A stretch of DNA of 64,000 nucleotides from Streptomyces sp. MST-110588 (lineage in GTDB: Bacteria; Actinomycetota; Actinomycetes; Streptomycetales; Streptomycetaceae), in NCBI RefSeq assembly GCF_022695595.1, contig NZ_CP074380.1:248001-312000 (forward strand). Direction: 5' to 3'. Position numbers and translations under genes: made by a program. The notes beneath the pieces were generated by a model. It saw nothing but the letters and a program-made list of their open reading frames with translations. It searched no databases and was not told where the DNA came from. Shown here piece after piece: positions 35,598 to 42,931 of this stretch; within the stretch, counting starts at the first letter, position 1, and each line of letters starts with the position of its first letter.

Positions 35598-35981
35598 TCA
35601 GAACCTGTCGCCGGGGTGGGTGACGTCGGTTCCGGAGGTGTCCAGGGGCAGCCGCAGATGCAGTCCGGTGCGGCACAGGGCGACGCGTACGGGGGTGCTC
35701 GCGGCGGTGAGTGTCAGACCGCCGTCGGCGGACCGCAGGGCGCCGTGGACGCCGAGCAGGCTGTAGAGGCTCGCGTTGTCGCACCAGGTGATCAGGGACA
35801 GGTCCAGAGCGACGCGGCAGCTTCCGCCGGCCATGGTCTCCACGACGGCATCGCACAGCGCCCGGACGGTGCCGGCGTCCAGTTCCCCGGACAGCCGCAG
35901 CACGGTACGGCATCCGCCGTCCGTGGACGTCTGACGGATTCCCAGCCGGGTCTGCGGGAAATACGCATCGGGCTTGCGCAT
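35598..35981 (-). CDS. STAS-domain protein lacking the usual phospho-serine
   Basis: A 127-residue anti-sigma-factor-antagonist-type protein (SpoIIAA/RsbV fold): RTVLRLSGELDAGTVRAL, then CRVALDLSLITWCDNASLY. In active antagonists the last motif reads D-S-S-G-L and the first Ser is phosphorylated; here it is D68-N69-A-S-L. It may therefore be locked in one state or work without phosphorylation. ATG follows AACAGGAG. A SpoIIE phosphatase gene lies 540 bases away in the opposite direction, but no partner kinase is present. Confidence 0.85.
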   Translation of the reverse strand: MRKPDAYFPQTRLGIRQTSTDGGCRTVLRLSGELDAGTVRALCDAVVETMAGGSCRVALDLSLITWCDNASLYSLLGVHGALRSADGGLTLTAASTPVRVALCRTGLHLRLPLDTSGTDVTHPGDRF

Positions 35982-36522
35982 GGCTCCTGTTCTGACGCAG
36001 TAGGGGCACGACGTCAAGAAGTACGCTCCGCAAAACGGCGTCCGGTCGCGACCGGGGCCGGGCGGACTCCTTATGGCCGTAGCGCCCATATGACGCCCGG
36101 ATCGCGGCATCCGGTTGCAGTCGAGGCCCCTCAACCGGTATGCGCGAATACCTCACACCCGCACGCAGTCGAAGCACGCGGTTGAAGCCCCCCGTCCCAG
36201 CACGCGATCGAGACGGTCACGGGCAGCGGAATGTGCGTACAACTCACTGACCATTACGAAAAGATGACCGGGGAAATCCAGCCGCGCGCCCGGCCCCGTC
36301 AGCAGTGACGACGAGGACTTCCCAGAGAATTCGCCCTTATCCGGGGAGGCGCCTCCGGAGGGCCGATGTGATCATCGGAGGAAATCAAAGACGATCAGGT
36401 TGGGGTTACGAGTGATCAAATTGTGGCGGATAGCGGGCGATCAGGGATGGTTTGGCGGAACCGGTGGTACGTGTTGATGGTGCGGAGCGGCCACAGGTGA
36501 GAATGGGAGGCAAGGGGGAGGT
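35982..36522. other. Divergent intergenic region (STAS / SpoIIE)
   Basis: A 541-base region between divergent regulatory genes. It contains a 12-base palindrome GGAGGCGCCTCC at 36345-36356. No gene and no clear promoter were identified. Confidence 0.4.
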
Positions 36523-37620
36523 ATGCGCGGAATTCACGCGAAGAGCTGGCTGATGCTCACCGTCGTCGTCGCGGTCACCGTCGCCGTGTCCGACATCGTC
36601 GTGGGACCGGACACGAGCCTGGTGGGGGCGATGCTGCTGTGCCCGCTGCTGGCGGCCACCCGGCTGGACGGGACGCAGGCCGCCGTCGCCTGCGGCACCG
36701 GGCTTCTTCTCGCCTTCGCCGTGGCCGCGTACGAGCACACGCTCGTCCGGCCGGACCAGTGGATCCGCCTGGGCGTCCTGGCGTCCGCCGCGGCCTACGG
36801 CGTGTGGGCGGCCGGACAGCGTGCCGCGCGCGTCCGTGAACTGTCCGACGTGGCGTCCACCGCCCAGCGGGCCATCCTGCAGCCGACGTCCTTCCGCCTC
36901 GACGGCACCGCTGTCTGCGCCCGTTACCGCTCGGCCGCGCCGCAGGCCGTCATCGGCGGTGATCTGTACGCGTTCGCCCGCACCCCGCACGGGCTGCGCA
37001 TGGTGATCGGGGACGTACGGGGCAAGGGGCTGGCGGCGGTACGGCTTTCCGCCGCCGCCATCGGGCACTTCCGCGACTGCGCCTACACCCACGCGAGTCT
37101 GGCCTCGGTCGTCAAGGAGATGGACCAGCGGCTCGCCGGGGACCTGGGCGAGGAGGACTTCATCACCGCCGCCGTCGCCGAGTTCACCCCCGGCCGGTTG
37201 CGGCTGGCCAACTGCGGTCACCACTCCCCCCTGCACCTGCCCGCCGACGGCCCGCCCGCCCTGCTCGACCCGCAGGAGGCGGCCACCCCGATCGGCCTCC
37301 AGCCGGACCCCGAGGTGCAGCAGTTCAACCTGGCACCAGGCGACCGGCTGCTCTTCTACACCGACGGCGTCGCCGAGGCGCGCGATCCCTCCGGCGCCAT
37401 GTTCAAGATGCGCAATGTCATCCAGCCCTGCGTCCTGCCGGATCTGGACGACGCCCTCGACGGCGTTCTGGCGGCCATGTCCCGCCACACACGCGCCGCG
37501 CAGGACGACGACGTCGCCCTGGTCCTGGTCGAGCCGGCCACCGCCGTGCCACAGCAGCGGAACGAACGCCGCCGCGCCCTGGACCACGCCGTGTTCCGTA
37601 CGAGCCGAGCCTCCTCGTAG
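36523..37620 (+). CDS. Membrane-anchored SpoIIE-type PP2C phosphatase
   Basis: A 365-residue protein. The first 105 residues carry about three membrane spans (WLMLTVVVAVTVAVSDIVV, VGAMLLCPLLAATRL, GTGLLLAFAVAAYE). The rest is a SpoIIE/RsbU phosphatase domain with metal-binding Asp residues in VIGGDLYAF, VIGDVRGKGLAAV, LLFYTDGVAEARD and QDDDVALVLV. This family dephosphorylates STAS proteins in partner-switching cascades or acts in stress and development signalling. No PAS or GAF sensor is present, so input probably comes through the membrane part. The ribosome site GGGGGAGG is very close to the ATG. Confidence 0.92.
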   Translation: MRGIHAKSWLMLTVVVAVTVAVSDIVVGPDTSLVGAMLLCPLLAATRLDGTQAAVACGTGLLLAFAVAAYEHTLVRPDQWIRLGVLASAAAYGVWAAGQRAARVRELSDVASTAQRAILQPTSFRLDGTAVCARYRSAAPQAVIGGDLYAFARTPHGLRMVIGDVRGKGLAAVRLSAAAIGHFRDCAYTHASLASVVKEMDQRLAGDLGEEDFITAAVAEFTPGRLRLANCGHHSPLHLPADGPPALLDPQEAATPIGLQPDPEVQQFNLAPGDRLLFYTDGVAEARDPSGAMFKMRNVIQPCVLPDLDDALDGVLAAMSRHTRAAQDDDVALVLVEPATAVPQQRNERRRALDHAVFRTSRASS

Positions 37621-37747
37621 CGGCGCGCCCTCTCCTAGCGGCACGCCCTTCCGTAGACGCTCACCTTTCCGTAGCCGCACGCGCCCTCATAGCAGCACGC
37701 CCTGCTCATAGCAGGCGCGCCCCTCCCATAACGGGTGCGCCCTGCGG
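37618..37747 (+). repeat. Degenerate tandem repeat, about seven 18-20-base units
   Basis: Units begin TAG or TAA and run like TAGCGGCACGCCCTTCCG. The first four are exactly 18 bases, the last three 19-20. The first unit starts in the TAG stop of the SpoIIE gene, so repeat growth touches the end of that gene. There is no sign of coding use. Confidence 0.75.
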
Positions 37748-37976
37748 CCCGTACGGGACAGGTCATGTCCGCAGGCGGGCGGCAGACCAATTGCGCGGCG
37801 TGGATACGGTCCACTTCACAAATCCTTGACCCGGTGCGGGCCGATTCGTTGGACTTCCCGTCGAAGGCGTATCACGCCTTTGGATGGAGTCACTCACAAG
37901 GTGAACGACACGGGCGGGCGCTCGCCATCAGCGAGCCGCCCGCTCTGTGCCAAGGAATTCCCCGAAGCGAGGATTC
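37621..37976. other. Leader region of the right biosynthetic operon
   Basis: A 356-base region: the first third is the tandem repeat, the rest must contain the promoter of the operon starting at 37977. TTGGAC (37850-37855) lies 15 bases before TATCAC, a spacing too short to call with confidence. No gene seen. Confidence 0.4.
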
Positions 37977-38999
37977 GTGACCGTATCACCCGCACACAGG
38001 AGCCGCGCGCCGCTCGCGGTGCGTGCCGCGGCCCAGGAGTTACCGGTCCTCGTGGCGCCCGTGGCGGAACTGCCGGAGACGGCCGGGCTGGGACCGGCCG
38101 AGCGGGGTGTCGCTCTGGGCCTGGGAATCGAACGGGTACGGGCCGACGACTCCGTGGACGCGGTGACGCTGGCCGAGCGTGCCGCGCGCGGCGCCCTGGC
38201 CGCCGCACGGCTGACTCCCCAGGACGCGGACGCGCTGATCGTCGTGGAGTCCCGGGCGCCGCAGACCCTGCTCAGCTCGGAGGCGACCCGGCTCCAGCAC
38301 CTGCTCGGGGCCGACCGGGCGATCACGTTCTCGGTGGGCGGGCTGGGCTGTGTCTCCCTCACGCCGGCGCTGCTGGCGGCCCGTGGACTGCTCGCCGCCG
38401 ACCCCGCGACGCGACACGTACTGGTCGCCCACGGGAGCAAGCCCGCGACTCCCGGACGCTATCGCCACCCGGTGACGGTCAACGGGGACGGCGGGCAGGC
38501 GCTGGTGCTCTCCCGGACCGGTCCGGTACGGCTGCTCGACATCGTCCAGGAGACGAACGGGGCGTACTGGGACCTCTTCCACGTCGCTTTCCGGGACCGC
38601 CCGACCGCTCGGTGGCGCGAGGAGTGCCAGGACCCGGCCGCGTACTCCTTCCGGCTGGCGATCGAGACCCGCAACCGGCTGCGGGCCCTGCTCGGCGGGC
38701 TTTTGGAGCGCAACGGAATGTGTCCCGGCGACATCACCGGATTCATCAGCCAGAACCTGTCGGTGGGCAGTTTCGGGTTCACCGAGGAAGCTCTCGACGT
38801 GAAACTCCTGCCGGTCTGCCGGGAAAACCTGCGGGAGTACGGGCACCTCGGCCCCAACGACATCTTCCTGAATCTGTATTCCGCCGTCGAGCGCAAGGAA
38901 CTGGCCGTGGGCGACCGGGCCGTACTCATCAACGTGAGCCCGGTGGCGGCATGGAGTCTGCTGCTGGTGGAAATCGGAGACTTGGAGCTGACGGAATGA
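37977..38999 (+). CDS. KASIII-like (FabH-fold) acyltransferase or ketosynthase
   Basis: A 340-residue thiolase-fold protein of the KASIII family. The nucleophile lies in SVGGLGCVSL (C125). By eye the FabH His position (VPHQAN) aligns with FISQNLS, giving Q259, and the Asn position (GNTSAA) with GHLGPND, giving H290, so the Cys-His-Asn triad reads Cys-Gln-His. Relatives that lose decarboxylative residues, such as CerJ and DpsC-like enzymes, act as acyltransferases. It starts GTG 37977 behind GCGAGG and overlaps the ACP gene (ATGA). Roles to consider are moving the extender acyl group to the AT-less KS protein or loading a starter; both are inference. Confidence 0.85.
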   Translation: MTVSPAHRSRAPLAVRAAAQELPVLVAPVAELPETAGLGPAERGVALGLGIERVRADDSVDAVTLAERAARGALAAARLTPQDADALIVVESRAPQTLLSSEATRLQHLLGADRAITFSVGGLGCVSLTPALLAARGLLAADPATRHVLVAHGSKPATPGRYRHPVTVNGDGGQALVLSRTGPVRLLDIVQETNGAYWDLFHVAFRDRPTARWREECQDPAAYSFRLAIETRNRLRALLGGLLERNGMCPGDITGFISQNLSVGSFGFTEEALDVKLLPVCRENLREYGHLGPNDIFLNLYSAVERKELAVGDRAVLINVSPVAAWSLLLVEIGDLELTE

Positions 39000-39349
39000 C
39001 CTCGCCGACGACCTCGTCCGCGGCCACGAACCCGGCCACGGCCACGAACCCCGACCCGTCCACGACCGCGCCCCTCGAAGAAACCCCCGGAGCGACTCGC
39101 GAAGCATCCCTCGAAGAAACCCTCGGGGAAGTCACCGCGTTCCTCACCGCGGCCCTGCGGCAGGACATCGCGCCGGAGGACGATTACTTCGCGCTGGGGC
39201 TGGCGGATTCGCTGTTCGCCCTGGAGCTGGTGACGTTCGTCGAGGAGCGGTTCGGGCTGTCGGTGGAGGTCGAGGACCTCGATCTGGACAGCTTCCGCAC
39301 CGCGGCGGCCGTCGCCGCGTTCGTCGGCCGCAAGACCGGCCGGCCATGA
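38996..39349 (+). CDS. Discrete acyl carrier protein (FkbJ-like)
   Basis: A 117-residue protein: a 38-residue Thr/Ser/Pro/Ala leader, then an acyl carrier domain (LGEVTAFLTAALRQDIAPEDD) with phosphopantetheine site LGLADSL, S72. In methoxymalonyl-type pathways such a stand-alone carrier receives a glyceryl group from an FkbH enzyme and carries it through two oxidations. It overlaps its neighbours by ATGA on both sides. The long N-terminal leader is unusual for this small family. Confidence 0.92.
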   Translation: MTSPTTSSAATNPATATNPDPSTTAPLEETPGATREASLEETLGEVTAFLTAALRQDIAPEDDYFALGLADSLFALELVTFVEERFGLSVEVEDLDLDSFRTAAAVAAFVGRKTGRP

Positions 39350-40650
39350 CGCGCTCTCCTGGCGGTCCCGCGGCCCCCGCCGATGCGGCCCGCGCGGACG
39401 CGAGCCCCGTCAGCACGGCCTCCGCGAACACGGGCCCGGACCTGGTCCGTACGGCCGCCGAGCTGGCCGCCGCGCTGCGTGACCGGGCCGCCGACTGGGA
39501 TCAGCGGCAGGAGCTGCCGCCCGAGGTGCGCCGTACGGTGGCCGAGGCCGGTCTGCTCGGTGTCGCCGTCCCCCCGGAGTACGGCGGCAGCGGGCTCGGT
39601 GCCGCCGAACTGGGCGAGGTCTGCGCCCACTTGGGCGGGGTGTGCAGCGCGTTGCGCGGGCTGGTCACCGTTCAGAGCATGGTGGCGGCGGCACTGCTGC
39701 GCTGGGGCACCGAGGCACAGCGCGCACGCTGGCTGCCGCCGCTGGCACGCGGTACACGGATCGCCGCCTTCGCCGCCACCGAACCGGACGCGGGCAGCGC
39801 GCTGGCACACGTACGCACCCGGGTCGAGAACGTCGAGGAGGAGGCTGCCGGGAAGAACGATAAGGACCGGGCCGAGGCGATCGCCGTCGGGTCCGGGCAA
39901 GTGGTGGTGACCGGCCACAAGCGGTGGATCACCTTCGGGCGGTCGGCAGATGTCTTCCTGGTGCTGGGCCGGTCGGCAGCGGGGCCGGTCACGGTCCTGG
40001 TGGAGGCGGACCGGCCGGGGGTGCGCAGGGAGCCGGTGAGCGGGCAGCTCGGCATGCGGGCCGCGGACATCGCGCACGTACGCTTCGACGCGGTCACCGT
40101 GCCGCGCGAGAACCTCGTGGCGCCCGCCGGGGCCGGTCTGACCCATGTGGCGGCGACCGCGCTGGACCACGGGCGCTTCACCGTCGCCTGGGGCTGTGTC
40201 GGCATGGCCGAGGCGTGTGTGGCGGATGCGGCGGAGCACGCCGTACGGCGTACGCAGGGCGATGTGGCGCTCGCCGGCCACCAGTTGGTCGGGGCGCTGC
40301 TCGCCCGTGCCGCCGTGGAGACCGCGGCGGCGCGCGAACTGTGCGCGCGGGCCGCGCGGTTGCGGACCGGGAGGGGCCTGCGCGCGGTGACCGAGACCAT
40401 CGTCGCCAAGTACGCCGCCGCCCAGGCCGCCGGTTCGGCCGCGCACAGCGCCGTACAGGTGCTCGGCTCGGCAGGCTGTGGCCCCGAGAGCCGGGCCGGC
40501 CGCTTCTTCCGGGACGCGAAGATCATGGAGATCATCGAAGGGTCACAGCAAGTGGCGGAACTGCACATAGCCGACCGGCTGTTCCGACAGCACGGGCTCG
40601 GCGGTACGAGCCATGCGGACGTCACGAGCCGTACGGAGGCGTCGGCATGA
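39346..40650 (+). CDS. Acyl-CoA dehydrogenase-like oxidase (FkbI-like)
   Basis: A 434-residue flavoprotein of the acyl-CoA dehydrogenase family: VPPEYGGSGLGAAELGEV, FAATEPDAGSA, and the catalytic-base region KIMEIIEGSQQVAELHIADRL with Glu in place. FkbI-type members oxidize the aldehyde of 2-hydroxy-3-oxopropionyl-ACP to hydroxymalonyl-ACP. It is assigned to that step because it sits between the ACP and FkbH-like genes. A 30-residue Ala-rich start and an inserted acidic loop near residue 165 make it longer than usual family members. Confidence 0.9.
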   Translation: MTRSPGGPAAPADAARADASPVSTASANTGPDLVRTAAELAAALRDRAADWDQRQELPPEVRRTVAEAGLLGVAVPPEYGGSGLGAAELGEVCAHLGGVCSALRGLVTVQSMVAAALLRWGTEAQRARWLPPLARGTRIAAFAATEPDAGSALAHVRTRVENVEEEAAGKNDKDRAEAIAVGSGQVVVTGHKRWITFGRSADVFLVLGRSAAGPVTVLVEADRPGVRREPVSGQLGMRAADIAHVRFDAVTVPRENLVAPAGAGLTHVAATALDHGRFTVAWGCVGMAEACVADAAEHAVRRTQGDVALAGHQLVGALLARAAVETAAARELCARAARLRTGRGLRAVTETIVAKYAAAQAAGSAAHSAVQVLGSAGCGPESRAGRFFRDAKIMEIIEGSQQVAELHIADRLFRQHGLGGTSHADVTSRTEASA

Positions 40651-41912
40651 CCGGCGGCACCGCCGGCACCGTCGGCATACCGGAGGCCACCGCGGCACCG
40701 ACGGTCAAATGTCTGGTGTGGGACCTGGACGGCACGGTGTGGGACGGCACCGTACTGGAAGGCGATGCGCCCAGGCCCTTCCCGGCGGCCCTGGAAACCC
40801 TGCGGACCCTGGACGAGCGCGGCATCCTGCACGCGGTCGCCAGCCGCAGCGACCCCGGCGCCGCCGCCGCGCACCTGGCCGAGCACGGCCTGACCGACCT
40901 GTTCACCCTGCTGGACATCGGCTGGGGCGCGAAGTCCGAGGCGGTCCGGCGGATCGCCGGGAAGCTGAACATCGGCATCGACACCGTCGCGTTCATCGAC
41001 AACGACCCGATGGAGCGCGAGGAGATCGCCGCGGCGCTCCCCCAGGTGCGGTGCTACCCGGCCGACCTGGCCGCCCACCTGCCCGAACGCCCGGAGTTCC
41101 GGCCCCCGTTCGTCACCGACGAGTCCCGCCAGCGCCGTGCGCTCTACCGCGGCGAGCTGCGGCGCAAGGAGGCGCAGGAGTCCTACGAAGGGGCGCCCGC
41201 GCAGTTCCTGGCGTCCTTGGACCTGGAGCTGACCGTACGCCGGGCGACCGAGGAGGACCTGGCGCGGGCGCACGAACTGACGGTGCGGACCCATCAGCTC
41301 AACACGACCGGCCGTACGTACGACATGGACGCGCTGCGGGCGCTGTGCGCCTCGCCCCGGCACCAGGTGCTCGTCGCGAGCCTGCGGGACCGCTTCGGGT
41401 CGTACGGGACGATCGGCCTGGCGCTGACGGAGCGGACGGACCGGGCGCAGGATTCAGTAGGAGGCGAGGAGGCTCAAGGCGCGCAGAGGACGTGCGTGCT
41501 GCGGCTTCTCCTGCTGTCGTGCCGGGTGATGTCCCGGGGCGTCGGGCCCGCCCTGATCGGGCACATCGCGCGGGATGCGCTGGCGCGGGGGCTGCGCCCG
41601 CTCGCGGAGTTCGTGCCCACCGAGGTCAACCGGGTGATGCTGGTCAATCTGCGCTTCAGCGGCTTCGAGGTCGTCGAGCGTACGGAGGACCGCCTCGTGC
41701 TGGGACCGGCTCCGGGCGCGCCACTGCCCCCGCCGCCCGCCCACGTACGCGTACGGGTTGCCGACGCCGACGACGACGCCGTGGACACCGACACCGTGCA
41801 CGCCGTGGACACCGGGAACACCGTCACGAAGAACCACGCCGAGCCCGGTCCCGGTCCCGGCATTCCCGATGTTCCCGGCACCGAGCCCGATGTCACCTGG
41901 AGGAACCGTTGA
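40647..41912 (+). CDS. FkbH-like glyceryl-ACP synthase (HAD fold)
   Basis: A 421-residue bifunctional protein. The N-terminal half is a HAD phosphatase with DLDGTVWDGTV (D26, D28) and FIDNDPMEREE; the second half is the GNAT-like acyl-transfer part of FkbH (LTVRRATEEDLARAHELTVRT, CRVMSRGVGPALIG, EVNRVMLVNLRFSGFE). The family takes 1,3-bisphosphoglycerate, removes phosphate and loads glyceryl on a carrier. The final 55 residues are an extra acidic, low-complexity tail. It is coupled to both neighbours by start-stop overlaps. Confidence 0.93.
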   Translation: MTGGTAGTVGIPEATAAPTVKCLVWDLDGTVWDGTVLEGDAPRPFPAALETLRTLDERGILHAVASRSDPGAAAAHLAEHGLTDLFTLLDIGWGAKSEAVRRIAGKLNIGIDTVAFIDNDPMEREEIAAALPQVRCYPADLAAHLPERPEFRPPFVTDESRQRRALYRGELRRKEAQESYEGAPAQFLASLDLELTVRRATEEDLARAHELTVRTHQLNTTGRTYDMDALRALCASPRHQVLVASLRDRFGSYGTIGLALTERTDRAQDSVGGEEAQGAQRTCVLRLLLLSCRVMSRGVGPALIGHIARDALARGLRPLAEFVPTEVNRVMLVNLRFSGFEVVERTEDRLVLGPAPGAPLPPPPAHVRVRVADADDDAVDTDTVHAVDTGNTVTKNHAEPGPGPGIPDVPGTEPDVTWRNR

Positions 41913-42931
41913 ACGGTACGGAGAGCGGTACGGGCGGCGGCGCGGTCGCGGACCCTGTCGGCGCCGACAGACTGGTCGGGGTCGTCGGTGCGGGCACCAT
42001 GGGCGTGGGCGTGGCCCAGTGTCTCGCGGAGGCCGGTCATCGTGTCGTGGTCGTGGACCCGTCCGAAGAGGCCCGGTCGAAGGGCCCGCGCCGGCTGAAC
42101 GACGGACTGCGCACGGCCCGGCTGCTGCGTACGCGTACGAAGGGCGCCGCGCCCGCGTCCCCGGCCGCTTCAGCCCCCGCGCCCGGGAAGGGCCCGGCGG
42201 CGGACGTCGCCGCCCGGATCAGTTGGGTGCCGCACCTGAGCGGGCTGGACGGCGCCTCCTTCGTGATCGAGTGCGGACCGGAGCGCATTCCCGTCAAGGA
42301 GGCGGTGTTCAAGGAACTCGACGCGGTGTGCCCGGCGGACGCGGTCTTCGCCTCCTGTACGTCCGCGATCCCGGTCGCACAGCTCGCCGCGTACACCCAG
42401 CGGCCCGACCGCGTCATCGGCACCCACTTCATGAACCCCGCGTACCTCAAGGACGCGGTCGAGGTGATCCGCGGGCCGCGGACCGCCTCGAGCACGCTGG
42501 ACGCCACGCTCGCCCTGCTGGCCACGATGGGCAAACGAGGACACGTGGTGCGCGATGCGCCCGGCTTCGTCTCCAACCGGATCCTGATGCCGGTGGTCAA
42601 CGACGCCGCGGCGCTGCTCCAGGCGGGCACCTCCGACGCCGGAACCGTGGACAAGATCTTCGAGGAGTGCTTCGGGCACGCGATGGGACCGCTGCGCACC
42701 GCGGACCTGATCGGCCTGGACACGGTGCTCGACTCGCTCCACGTCCTGCTGGAAACCACCGGGGACCCGCGCTTCGAACCCTGTGACCTCCTGGTGGACC
42801 TGGTGCGCCGGGGCGAGTGCGGCCGTAAGAGCGGCCAGGGCTTCTACTCGTACACGTCGCACGGGGCGCACGGGGCGCACGGGGCGTACGAGTCGCACGG
42901 GTCGTACGAGTCGTACGGGAGCCGGCGATGA
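41909..42931 (+). CDS. 3-Hydroxyacyl-CoA dehydrogenase-like protein (FkbK-like)
   Basis: A 340-residue NAD-dependent dehydrogenase. The Rossmann motif is VVGAGTMGVGVAQ, followed by IECGPERIPVKEAVFKELDAV, THFMNPAYLKDAVEVI, and APGFVSNRILMPVVNDAAALL, as in the hydroxybutyryl-CoA dehydrogenase family. FkbK members oxidize glyceryl-ACP to the semialdehyde. The start is TTG 41909, overlapping the FkbH stop (TTGA) behind GGAGG. A Ser/His/Gly/Tyr repeat tail (HGAHGAHGAYESHG) ends the protein. Confidence 0.9.
   Translation: MNGTESGTGGGAVADPVGADRLVGVVGAGTMGVGVAQCLAEAGHRVVVVDPSEEARSKGPRRLNDGLRTARLLRTRTKGAAPASPAASAPAPGKGPAADVAARISWVPHLSGLDGASFVIECGPERIPVKEAVFKELDAVCPADAVFASCTSAIPVAQLAAYTQRPDRVIGTHFMNPAYLKDAVEVIRGPRTASSTLDATLALLATMGKRGHVVRDAPGFVSNRILMPVVNDAAALLQAGTSDAGTVDKIFEECFGHAMGPLRTADLIGLDTVLDSLHVLLETTGDPRFEPCDLLVDLVRRGECGRKSGQGFYSYTSHGAHGAHGAYESHGSYESYGSRR

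Noticed and set aside
36345..36356. Palindrome GGAGGCGCCTCC as operator
   Set aside because: Short GC palindromes are expected by chance in this DNA and nothing links it to a regulator.
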